Shown one piece after another: positions 4,998-9,791 of a stretch of DNA of 9,791 bases. Source of the stretch: a bacterium (lineage in GTDB: Bacteria; Patescibacteriota; Minisyncoccia; UBA6257; UBA9933); assembly GCA_021817915.1 (NCBI GenBank), contig JAKAFV010000008.1, forward strand, positions 1 to 9,791. Reading direction: 5' to 3'. A program made the translations under genes and the position numbers. How positions within the stretch are numbered: position 1 is the first letter of the stretch; the number at the start of each line of letters is the position of its first letter. The notes beneath the pieces are model-generated. The model ran no database searches. It was not told the origin of the DNA and saw only the letters and a list, made by a program, of their open reading frames with translations.

Positions 4998-5084
4998 TTG
5001 TATTTTTTGTGAAACTGTGATATAATATAAGAAAGCAAGGTTGATTTGGACGACAGTTGACAAGAGAGTAAGATCTGCTAAAAT
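4998..5084 (+). promoter_or_regulatory. Tandem promoters before the unknown gene at 5136
   Basis: P1: TTGTAT (4998-5003), 17 bp, extended -10 TGATATAAT (5018-5026), start near 5033. P2: TTGACA (5057-5062), 16 bp, TAAAAT (5079-5084), start near 5091. The leaders would be about 100 and 45 nt. The P1 leader includes a small stem (GTCGT/ACGAC around 5094-5108). No Shine-Dalgarno sequence precedes the ATG at 5136. Confidence 0.6.
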
Positions 5085-5135
5085 TACAGGTAGGTCGTGG
5101 TCGACGACTATAAATTAATAAAAACTTAAACAAAC

Positions 5136-5522
5136 ATGGCAAGTAACCCGTATAACTTCGAAGAATTCACGTCATTTGGAAGCAAATTTTCTCCCATAAT
5201 AAGTCTTGGGAAGACTGGCGGTTTTGGTTTTAGCTCAGGCTTTTATAATCGTTACAATCTTAAGGGCTCCGTCGCAATGAAGTTGTTTTACGATAAAGAG
5301 AGAATGGTTGTCGCATTTAAGTTTTTTAAGACTCCGGAAAATGGGGCTGTTGAACTTAAGGACCAAGACAGGGGAGGGTATGTGCCGGTGCGTTCATTTT
5401 TGAATAAATACGACATTGATCCAGCCAAATATGCAAATAGATATATTCCAAAGGAAATTGACGATGAGAGTCTCGGGAAAATATATGCGATAGAGCTAAA
5501 AGAAAGGATTAGAAATAATTAA
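5136..5522 (+). CDS. Unknown 128-residue protein, probably beta-rich
   Basis: Not recognised. The N-terminal third has glycine- and aromatic-rich alternation (SPIISLGKTGGFGFSSGFYN), followed by strand-like SVAMKLFYDKERMVVAFKFF (45-64). The second half is more polar, with VPVRSFLNKYDIDPAKYANR and a charged end, IDDESLGKIYAIELKERIRNN. There is no signal peptide, membrane segment or cysteine pair, so it is probably cytosolic. Codon use and AT content match the surrounding accessory genes. Two tandem promoters lie upstream and a hairpin lies about 10 nt after the stop, so it is likely a single transcription unit. It is the first gene of a small-gene cassette that also includes a GIY-YIG protein and a possible PD-(D/E)XK protein; a joint function is only a possibility. 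Confidence 0.75.
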   Translation: MASNPYNFEEFTSFGSKFSPIISLGKTGGFGFSSGFYNRYNLKGSVAMKLFYDKERMVVAFKFFKTPENGAVELKDQDRGGYVPVRSFLNKYDIDPAKYANRYIPKEIDDESLGKIYAIELKERIRNN

Positions 5523-5530
5523 GTGAATAC

Positions 5531-5561
5531 AAAAAACGCCAAAGCTGTTAACTTTGGCGTT
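5531..5561 (-). terminator. Hairpin terminator, canonical on the minus strand
   Basis: On the minus strand AACGCCAAAG pairs with CTTTGGCGTT around a seven-base loop, ending in six T. On the plus strand the same hairpin lies 12 nt after the stop of the unknown gene but lacks a good U-run. It may serve as a shared terminator for two converging transcripts. Confidence 0.8.
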
Positions 5562-5631
5562 ATACCGAATATAAACGTGGTAATCGGTGTCCCACAGGAA
5601 TAAGTCGCACCGAGCCACACCCCCTTTGGGT
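5531..5631 (-). ncRNA. Candidate small RNA, about 100 nt, unknown family
   Basis: Three signs lie in the right order on the minus strand: a promoter (5667-5638), a body with nested stems, and a canonical terminator (5561-5531). In the body, TCGGTG (5613-5608) pairs with CACCGA (5589-5584), and outside it GTGG (5618-5615) pairs with CCAC (5580-5577) across a small internal loop. The enclosed loop is about 18 nt. No frame with a ribosome-binding site explains the sequence. I do not recognise an SRP, 6S, tmRNA or riboswitch pattern. It lies between and divergent from the GIY-YIG gene, so it could regulate it, or be a guide or target of the cassette. This is a prediction from sequence only. Confidence 0.45.
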
Positions 5632-5637
5632 ATATTA

Positions 5638-5667
5638 ATTATATACTCAAAGGGGCTAACTAGACAA
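5638..5667 (-). promoter_or_regulatory. Minus-strand promoter inside a long stem-loop
   Basis: TTGTCT (5667-5662) and TATAAT (5643-5638) are 18 bp apart on the minus strand. The -10 falls in a 15-bp stem (5621-5635 with 5641-5655, one G-T pair, five-base loop), a symmetric sequence that could also be an operator or the leader hairpin of the GIY-YIG gene on the other strand. Confidence 0.5.
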
Positions 5668-5668
5668 G

Positions 5669-5989
5669 ATGCCCATGATTAAAATTGGCAAATACAGCTT
5701 TGATGGCCCATGGTTAATGAGTCGTATCGATTTAATTGATCGTGCCGCCGTGTATGCAATTCTTTGTTTCAATGGCAATAGTTATAACGTGATTTACATC
5801 GGAGAGACTGGCCAAGCTGGAACTCGACTTTCAAATCATGAAAGATCTGATTGTTGGAGCAAAAATTGTAATAGTTCGTTGTATGTCGCTATTTTATGGA
5901 CGCCCTCTAGTCAATATACTGCGGATGACCGCCGTAAAATTGAAAAAGAGTTGCGCGATCAATATAATGCGCCGTGCAATAGGCAGTAA
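5669..5989 (+). CDS. Single-domain GIY-YIG nuclease-like protein
   Basis: A 106-residue protein made almost entirely of a GIY-YIG domain. Y29 in AVYAIL and Y43-I44-G45 in VIYIGETG form the signature pair; R53 in AGTRLSNHE is the conserved arginine, and E92 with the ending ELRDQYNAPCN matches the family's catalytic Glu and P..N pattern. All expected active-site residues are present, so DNA nicking or cleavage is plausible. No DNA-binding domain is attached, unlike phage homing enzymes. The ATG at 5669 is followed by a second ATG at 5675, and neither has a clear ribosome-binding site. A 15-bp stem-loop lies 13 nt upstream. The next gene follows on the same strand after a 13-bp hairpin. It could be a repair-type, homing or defence nuclease; the sequence does not decide. 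Confidence 0.85.
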   Translation: MPMIKIGKYSFDGPWLMSRIDLIDRAAVYAILCFNGNSYNVIYIGETGQAGTRLSNHERSDCWSKNCNSSLYVAILWTPSSQYTADDRRKIEKELRDQYNAPCNRQ

Positions 5990-6003
5990 GCTGTAATGTT
6001 AAA

Positions 6004-6036
6004 ATGGCAAGCCATTTTCTAGGAATGGCTTGCCAT
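6004..6036. repeat. 13-bp perfect stem-loop built of nested palindromes
   Basis: ATGGCAAGCCATT (6004-6016) pairs perfectly with AATGGCTTGCCAT (6024-6036) around a seven-base loop. Each arm is itself a dyad, ATGGC-NN-GCCAT. There is no U-run, so it is a poor terminator. It may be a pair of binding sites or an RNA processing or stabilising hairpin between the GIY-YIG gene and the next. Confidence 0.6.
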
Positions 6037-6065
6037 GACAAATTTAAACATGGGTTAACTCAAGC

Positions 6066-6350
6066 ATGGGAATTACAAAACACGATCGTATTGCACGAGA
6101 AATAGCCACAAATAAAAATGCCATTTATCATTCTGACAAGGGAGTTGATATACGTACGTCAACGCAAGCAATTGAAGTCGAAGTTGATGCTAATAAACTT
6201 AGAGAAGGAGTGAGACAACTTCAAGGAAGTGGCAAATCGCGTTATCTTGCTGTTCCCAACGAACTCGTTAAAGAGGCAATTGGGTACGTAAAAAGCACAG
6301 GTGTAGGAGTTATGAATGAGCACGGTAGGATTAAGAAACGCGCAAGTTAA
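6066..6350 (+). CDS. Small protein, possible PD-(D/E)XK nuclease fold
   Basis: A 94-residue protein without a confident family. Its order of elements resembles minimal restriction-endonuclease-like domains such as archaeal Hjc. There is a first helix with acidic and basic residues (KHDRIAREIATNKNA), a strand with an aspartate (DKGVDI, D28), and a strand with IEVEV (E37, E39). A helix (LREGVRQLQG) follows, then the strand RYLAVP, another helix, and the closing strand GVGVMNEHGRI. An E-x-E in place of E-x-K is known in some members (for example BamHI). If right, it would be a compact DNA nuclease. There is no good ribosome-binding site or -10 before the ATG at 6066, so co-transcription with the GIY-YIG gene 76 nt upstream is likely. 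The gene is likely real; the fold is an inference. Confidence 0.7.
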   Translation: MGITKHDRIAREIATNKNAIYHSDKGVDIRTSTQAIEVEVDANKLREGVRQLQGSGKSRYLAVPNELVKEAIGYVKSTGVGVMNEHGRIKKRAS

Positions 6351-6410
6351 AACCGAAAGAAAGGTTTTACGTGTGATTAAAAATGACTGCTTCTGGCGGT
6401 CATTTTTAAT
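6348..6410 (+). terminator. Double hairpin ending the cassette
   Basis: A first stem, TAAAACC/GGTTTTA (6348-6369), includes the stop codon of the preceding gene. The second, at 6376-6390 with 6396-6410, has 15 bp including one G-T pair and a five-base loop, and its arm ends in GTCATTTTTAAT. The AT-rich lower stem makes it work in either direction, so it may also stop minus-strand transcription coming from the tRNA. Confidence 0.75.
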
Positions 6411-6411
6411 G

Positions 6412-6459
6412 TGGTGGGCATGGAGGGATTCCCATCCTTCACTAAAGCTACGGCATGGC
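6412..6459 (-). pseudogene. Decayed tRNA-like 3' end
   Basis: On the minus strand this ends CATGCCC-ACCA, almost the same as the acceptor end of the tRNA 27 bp away (CGTGCCC-ACCA). Before it, GGATGGGAATCCCTCC resembles a T-arm (normally GGTTCGAATCCC) with the loop altered and the stem imperfect. Further 5', GTAGCTTTAGTG recalls a D-arm. No 5' acceptor strand (GGGCATG) or anticodon arm is found. It is probably a degraded or rearranged tRNA copy; chance resemblance is not excluded. Confidence 0.35.
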
Positions 6460-6486
6460 AAGGGAACCCTTCCGGCCATAAATTTC

Positions 6487-6561
6487 TGGTGGGCACGGCA
6501 GGGATCGGACCTGCGACCCTGCGCTTATAAGGCGCATGCTCTACCACTGAGCTACGTGCCC
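6487..6561 (-). tRNA. tRNA-Ile(UAU)
   Basis: A complete 75-nt cloverleaf with encoded CCA. The acceptor GGGCACG pairs with CGTGCCC, with A73. The D-arm is GCTC/GAGC with loop AGTGGTA, and the anticodon stem is TGCGC/GCGCA with loop CTTATAA, giving anticodon TAT with U33 and A37. The variable region is GGGTC and the T-stem is GCAGG/CCTGC. It would read AUA directly, whereas most bacteria use a CAU tRNA modified by TilS. The T-loop TCCGATC has C instead of U at position 55. It lies eight bases after the stop codon of the HTH-LAGLIDADG gene on the same strand and has no clear promoter of its own, so processing from a joint transcript is likely. Confidence 0.93.
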
Positions 6562-6569
6562 TGAATGAA

Positions 6570-7244
6570 TTATTTATATTTCAAATTAAAATAATCTTGA
6601 ATTGTTTTTAGTCCCATTAGTATTCTTCTCATTAAAATAACATTACCAACTATTATATTGCAAGTGCCGTGCCCAAAGCCGTTTTTGTATGTGATCGCGC
6701 TTTTATTTGTATTTTTAATATATGGTTTGCCGAATTGAGGCTTATTAATGTTAAGAGTTTTGGCCCAAAAATTAATCTCTTCTTCAATATTCATGTCTTG
6801 ATAAAGATGTAGTCTTATTTTAATTTTAGGCCTGCCGATTTTTAATGAATTTTCTAGCCAATAAATGAAAAATTTAGTCATTATTGGGTCGGTGTTTGAT
6901 AGGCTAACTTCCGCGTCTTTGGTTTTTGCTCCTTCGCCCCAATAAAGAAATAAACCGGCGATAAATAAATCTCTTTTAGATAACGGAAAAATTTTCGCTT
7001 TTTCTTCTGAATAGATTTTTTTAAATATTTCTTCTCTTTGCCTTTGTCGTGTTTTTCTGTAATTTTCTATCCTTTTTTCATTTTTGCCCGTTAGTTCTTT
7101 GATTCGTTCTTCGGATAGCGGGTAGTTTTTGAGCCATCCGCTTAGTGTGCCTTTGCTGATTTTAAGTTCGCTTTTAATTTGGCTATAACTATAACCTTTT
7201 AGCCGTAAATCAATCGCTTTTTGTTTGTCTTGTGTTCGAGCCAT
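6570..7244 (-). CDS. HTH and LAGLIDADG-like homing endonuclease-type protein
   Basis: A 224-residue basic protein. Residues 11-40 form a resolvase/sigma-like helix-turn-helix (IDLRLKGYSYSQIKSELKIS then KGTLSGWLKN). Residues 44-80 are a charged, probably helical linker (many Lys, Arg, Glu). From 92 on, DLFIAGLFLYWGEGAK carries a degenerate LAGLIDADG motif, followed by a DNA-endonuclease-like beta segment VSLSNTDPIMTKFFIYWLE and RPKIKIRLHLYQD. The combination resembles WhiA-like and free-standing homing proteins; activity is unproven. Start: a TTGACA-17-CATAAT promoter begins transcription near 7267, so the upstream ATG at 7274 is outside the RNA and the ATG at 7244 is used. The tRNA-Ile follows eight bases after the stop. 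No Shine-Dalgarno site is at a normal distance. Confidence 0.8.
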   Translation of the reverse strand: MARTQDKQKAIDLRLKGYSYSQIKSELKISKGTLSGWLKNYPLSEERIKELTGKNEKRIENYRKTRQRQREEIFKKIYSEEKAKIFPLSKRDLFIAGLFLYWGEGAKTKDAEVSLSNTDPIMTKFFIYWLENSLKIGRPKIKIRLHLYQDMNIEEEINFWAKTLNINKPQFGKPYIKNTNKSAITYKNGFGHGTCNIIVGNVILMRRILMGLKTIQDYFNLKYK

Positions 7245-7273
7245 ATCTGTACATCTAAAATACCTTACTATCA

Positions 7274-7302
7274 ATTATGAATTAGCTGTTTTAAATTGTC
7301 AA
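7274..7302 (-). promoter_or_regulatory. Promoter of the HTH-LAGLIDADG/tRNA-Ile unit
   Basis: On the minus strand TTGACA (7302-7297), 17 bp and CATAAT (7279-7274). The first two T of the -35 are also the last two of the ftsH terminator T-run. It probably drives both the endonuclease-like gene and the tRNA. Confidence 0.75.
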
Positions 7303-7322
7303 AAAAGCCCGGTTTCCCGGGC
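7301..7322 (-). terminator. ftsH intrinsic terminator
   Basis: On the minus strand GCCCGG-GAAA-CCGGGC (7322-7307), a six-bp GC stem with a stable GNRA loop, is followed by six T (7306-7301). It lies 35 nt after the ftsH stop codon. Confidence 0.95.
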
Positions 7323-7357
7323 ATTCCAATTATCTAATTAGCCAATTTTCTAATTAT

Positions 7358-9193
7358 CTAAATAGAAATTTGTTTCAATTTAAAGCTTTTTATAAGGTTG
7401 TCAAATTCGTCGCGTTCAAGCGTTTCTTTTTCTATAAGTTTAACGGCAATTGCCTTAAGAACGTTCTTTCTGGAAGAAATTATTTTCTGCGCCGAGATAA
7501 GCGCCTTATTCATAAAGTTTTTCACTTCGCCGTCAATTTCGGCGGCGATTTTTTCGGAATAGTTTTTCTCGGTGGCGATTTCACGGCCCAAGAAAACCAT
7601 TTCTTCGGTTTTGCCGTAAGTAATCGGCCCGAGTTTTTCAGACATCCCGAATTTGGTAATAAGCTTTCTGGCAATTTCGGAAGCGCTTTGCAAATCGCTT
7701 GACGCGCCGGTTGAAATATCGCCGAAAGTCGTTTTTTCGGAAACATAACCTCCCAAGAGAATTGCCAAGTCTGCCATAAATTGATTTTTAGTCCGCAGGC
7801 TTTCGTCTTCAATAGGCATTTTTAATGTGTAGCCTCCGGCTCGGCCTCGGCTGATGATGGAAATTTTATGAACTGGGTCGGCATTCTTTAAGCTCGTGGC
7901 AATAAGCGCGTGGCCAGCTTCGTGGTAGGCGGTAATTTCCTTTTCTTTATTTGAAATAATCCGGCTTCGGCGTTCGGGCCCGAGCAAAACTTTTTCAATG
8001 GAACTAAGAATGTCTAATTGGTTTATTTCTTTTTGATTTTTTCGCGCCGCCCAAATCGCCGCTTCGTTCATAAGGTTGGCAAGCTCGGCGCCGGAAAATC
8101 CCGGAGTCCTTTCAGCTACCCGGCGGAGATTAACGTCTTTTGCCAGCATTTTCCCTCTGCTGTGAATTTTCAGAATTTCTTCGCGGTCGTTGATGCCCGG
8201 CATGTCTAAAATAATCCGGCGGTCAAACCTTCCGGGGCGCAAAAGCGCGGGGTCTAAAATATCCGGCCGGTTGGTCGCCGCTATAACAATAACTTGAGTT
8301 TCTCTATCAAAACCGTCCATTTCAACTAAAATTTGGTTTAATGTTTGTTCGCGTTCGTCGTGTCCTCCGCCGACTCCTGCTCCTCTTTCTCTGCCGATGG
8401 CGTCTATTTCGTCAATAAAAAGTATGCTAGGAGCGGCTTTTTTCGCCGTGTCAAAAGCGTCGCGGGTTCTTGCCGCGCCAACTCCTACGAACATTTCAAC
8501 AAATTCCGAAGCGGAAATATGGAAAAACGGCACTTGGGCTTCACCCGCAACCGCTTGCGCCAATAAAGTTTTTCCGGTGCCCGGACTGCCTAAAAGCAAG
8601 ACTCCGCGGGGGATTCTGGCGCCGATTTCGAGGTATTTTTTCGGGTTTTTCAAAAAATCGACAACTTCAAGAAGTTCTTCTTTCGCTTCTTTTAGTCCCG
8701 CGACATTGTTGAAAGTTATGCGGTCTTTAAAATGGGCAAAAAGTTTTATATTCGCTTTGCCAAAAGTGAATGCCTGGCTCATGCCGGTTTTCGCCTGGCG
8801 GAAAGTAATCCAAAAGAAAAATCCGATTATTAAAAGCATAATAATTGGTGAAATTAAAATTCCCGCCCAAAATTTCCAGCCCGACTCATCTTGGATTTCA
8901 AAATTTATTTTTTGAAGGGCTTCGGGATTCACGCCATAATTTTTTAGAGTTTCAGTCAGTCCCGCCTCGGTTTCTTTTTTTGAAATTGCCGATGAATTAT
9001 CTTTAAGCGTTATTGCCAAGTCATTGCCATTAACAATTACTTTGGAAATCTCGCCGGCGTCTATTTTAGAAACCAGCTGGTCGATGCTTAAAACAACGGG
9101 CGTCTTTTGCTCCGCGTAGAAAAGCGAGAAAATAAAAGATACCACTAAAAGAGTAGTAATCGCCCAAAAGATATTTTTAGACAAAGACTTCAT
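7358..9193 (-). CDS. ftsH: ATP-dependent zinc metalloprotease FtsH
   Basis: A 611-residue membrane protease that extracts and degrades misfolded or regulatory membrane proteins as a hexamer. Two membrane segments (about 8-27 and 107-131) frame an extracytoplasmic domain. The AAA module has Walker A GSPGTGKT (202-209), the pore motif FVGVGA (235-240), Walker B ILFIDEID (257-264) and the second region of homology through [10 protein letters not shown] (317-326) with its arginine fingers. The protease has HEAGH (424-428, zinc ligands H424 and H428, catalytic E425) and the third ligand D500 in GASSDLQ. All key residues are intact and the length is typical; the C-terminal tail is short. A TATAAT seven bases before the ATG implies a leaderless mRNA, and a GNRA terminator ends the unit. 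The S1-domain gene lies upstream on the same strand, separated by the GC-rich element. Confidence 0.98.
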   Translation of the reverse strand: MKSLSKNIFWAITTLLVVSFIFSLFYAEQKTPVVLSIDQLVSKIDAGEISKVIVNGNDLAITLKDNSSAISKKETEAGLTETLKNYGVNPEALQKINFEIQDESGWKFWAGILISPIIMLLIIGFFFWITFRQAKTGMSQAFTFGKANIKLFAHFKDRITFNNVAGLKEAKEELLEVVDFLKNPKKYLEIGARIPRGVLLLGSPGTGKTLLAQAVAGEAQVPFFHISASEFVEMFVGVGAARTRDAFDTAKKAAPSILFIDEIDAIGRERGAGVGGGHDEREQTLNQILVEMDGFDRETQVIVIAATNRPDILDPALLRPGRFDRRIILDMPGINDREEILKIHSRGKMLAKDVNLRRVAERTPGFSGAELANLMNEAAIWAARKNQKEINQLDILSSIEKVLLGPERRSRIISNKEKEITAYHEAGHALIATSLKNADPVHKISIISRGRAGGYTLKMPIEDESLRTKNQFMADLAILLGGYVSEKTTFGDISTGASSDLQSASEIARKLITKFGMSEKLGPITYGKTEEMVFLGREIATEKNYSEKIAAEIDGEVKNFMNKALISAQKIISSRKNVLKAIAVKLIEKETLERDEFDNLIKSFKLKQISI

Positions 9194-9200
9194 AATAACT

Positions 9201-9206
9201 ATTATA
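9201..9206 (-). promoter_or_regulatory. ftsH -10 box, leaderless-type
   Basis: A perfect TATAAT on the minus strand ends seven bases before the ftsH ATG. No good -35 is visible at 16-18 bp (the best region reads TGTGTA or GTGTAA). No Shine-Dalgarno site precedes the start. Confidence 0.6.
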
Positions 9207-9235
9207 CTTGTTTTTTCAAATTATTACACAACAAA

Positions 9236-9272
9236 CAAAAAACTAAACTGGCGGTTTTGTTTGAGAAAACCG
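9236..9272 (-). terminator. Possible terminator of the S1-domain gene
   Basis: On the minus strand CGGTTTT (9272-9266) pairs with AAAACCG (9258-9252), followed after CCAG by TTTAGTTTTTTG. The seven-bp stem and the gap before the T-run make it imperfect, but it is the only candidate between the S1-domain gene and ftsH. Confidence 0.45.
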
Positions 9273-9387
9273 TCTCGCAGGCCGAGCGGCCATGGTTCCC
9301 CGCGGAGCGGGGAGAGCGAGGGCGAGAGCGAGCGCAAATTTCACGGTGGGAAATTTGATAGCGTGTTTTAGAAAATTAAACCGCCAG
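9248..9387. repeat. GC-rich structured element bounded by a 10-bp inverted repeat
   Basis: CTGGCGGTTT (9248-9257) and AAACCGCCAG (9378-9387) are perfect inverted copies enclosing about 120 bp. Inside are several stems: GGCC-GAGC-GGCC (9280-9291), TCCCCGC-GGA-GCGGGGA (9297-9313) and CAAATTTC/GAAATTTG (9335-9357), plus three 6-bp units GAGCGA/GGGCGA/GAGCGA (9314-9331). The core is much more GC-rich than the surroundings. No gene is credible. It could be a dispersed repeat (MITE- or REP-like) or a structured RNA between the S1-domain gene and ftsH. Confidence 0.55.
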
Positions 9388-9392
9388 CAAAA

Positions 9393-9791
9393 CTACGCCA
9401 TCTTTAAGGAGATTCTTCTTTCCTCGGTCTTTATGGAATCGACGAGGAATTTATATTTTTTGCCGAGCTCCAAAGACTTCTTCATTTCTTCGGCTCCGCC
9501 AAAGTTTGTGATGTGTATCATTCCTTGGAGATTATTTTCAAGATTGATATACGCGCCAAATGGATTGAATTTATAAACAATGCCTTCAACTTTTTCGCCT
9601 TCTTTTATCTTGTCGCTGATGTTTTCCCACGGGTCGGCTTTAAGGGCTTTAATAGAAAGGAAAACCCTGCCGTCTTTGATTTCAGTGATTTTAGCCTTTA
9701 TTTGCTCGTCAATTTTGACTATTTCTTTCGGGTTGTCTATTACTCTGTATTCAATTTCAGCTATATGAACCAAGCCTTCAATCGCCGGGTT
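9393..9791 (-). CDS. S1 RNA-binding domain protein (ribosomal protein S1-like), 3' part
   Basis: The frame is open at the right window edge (it reads NPAIEGLVHIAEIEYRVIDN there), so only the last 132 residues are seen. They contain the end of one S1 (OB-fold) domain, with GLVHIAEIE and RVFLSIKAL strands, and a complete second one: VEGIVYKFNPFGAYINLENN, LQGMIHITNFGG, a charged helix and the closing YKFLVDSIKTEERRISLKMA. These are the usual features of repeated S1 domains. The full protein is probably the ribosomal protein S1 homologue, which recruits mRNA to the 30S subunit; a different S1-repeat protein is not excluded. Several promoters in this window look leaderless, which would bypass the usual S1-assisted route. 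A possible terminator lies in the element before ftsH. Confidence 0.85.
   Translation of the reverse strand, partial: NPAIEGLVHIAEIEYRVIDNPKEIVKIDEQIKAKITEIKDGRVFLSIKALKADPWENISDKIKEGEKVEGIVYKFNPFGAYINLENNLQGMIHITNFGGAEEMKKSLELGKKYKFLVDSIKTEERRISLKMA

Noticed and set aside
5584..5613. Resemblance of GCACCGAG to a Cas9 tracrRNA tail
   Set aside because: Only a short match; there is no repeat array, cas gene or complementary repeat in the window.
5519..5620. 33-residue hydrophobic minus-strand frame (VWLGATYSCGTP...), a possible type I toxin
   Set aside because: It starts at GTG directly adjoining an AAAGGGG with no spacing, and its end is encoded by the terminator hairpin. A noncoding RNA explains the region better.
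6159..6479. 106-residue minus-strand frame over the 94-residue gene and terminator
   Set aside because: It crosses the strong hairpin at 6376-6410 and has no start signals; the plus-strand frame has a plausible domain layout.
6316..6564. Plus-strand frame across the tRNA and remnant (WRDSHPSL..., WWARQGSDLRP)
   Set aside because: This is the well-known type of spurious protein produced by reading the antisense of a tRNA.
8397..8915. 172-residue plus-strand frame within ftsH
   Set aside because: It is entirely antisense to the conserved AAA domain; the ftsH reading is beyond doubt.
9292..9576. Plus-strand frame covering the GC-rich element and S1 gene end
   Set aside because: It is antisense to clear S1 domain sequence and its start lies in a hairpin repeat.
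1..9791. CRISPR array or TGA-to-glycine recoding
   Set aside because: No regularly spaced repeats of CRISPR size occur, and TGA ends tsaE directly before the convergent yraN, so the standard code fits.

Overview
The window looks like a low-GC genome of the Candidate Phyla Radiation, most likely Parcubacteria (Patescibacteria). The hints are the LamG surface protein with the GYWKFDEGSG-type repeat start, very compact genes, small TrpR-like and HTH/LAGLIDADG proteins, and many promoters whose -10 box lies only 6-8 nt before an ATG (leaderless-type starts). TGA behaves as a stop (tsaE and yraN converge with one base between them), so there is no sign of the TGA recoding seen in Gracilibacteria/SR1. 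The assignment is inference; there is no rRNA or other phylogenetic marker here beyond ftsH and a partial S1 gene.

Layout. 1-660: 3' part of a LamG-domain surface protein. 717-1257: a small TrpR-like DNA-binding protein bracketed by two palindromes with the same core. 1323-2237: tsaE (+) converging on yraN (-). 2220-2955: a free-standing LAGLIDADG endonuclease gene followed by a repeat-rich spacer. 2978-3444 (-): a GC-rich, Shine-Dalgarno-led unknown gene whose terminator overlaps its last codons. 3622-4486 (+): a secreted MltB-type lytic transglycosylase with its terminator. 4488-4766 (+): a complete small transcription unit for a 51-residue cysteine-rich protein. 4998-6410: an accessory cassette of an unknown protein, a candidate minus-strand small RNA, a GIY-YIG protein and a small protein that may be a PD-(D/E)XK nuclease. 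6412-7302 (-): a decayed tRNA-like stretch, tRNA-Ile(UAU) and an HTH-LAGLIDADG protein. 7301-9206 (-): ftsH with its own terminator and promoter. 9248-9387: a GC-rich element bounded by a 10-bp inverted repeat. 9393-9791 (-): 3' end of an S1-domain protein.

How it works together. The core genes (tsaE for tRNA t6A, yraN, ftsH for membrane proteolysis, S1) form a thin scaffold, interrupted by small nuclease-like genes: LAGLIDADG, GIY-YIG, a possible PD-(D/E)XK and HTH-LAGLIDADG, four in about 5 kb. The three-gene cassette with the candidate small RNA at 5531-5631 is the best place to look for something undescribed. Its RNA is predicted only from a promoter, nested stems and an intrinsic terminator on the same strand.
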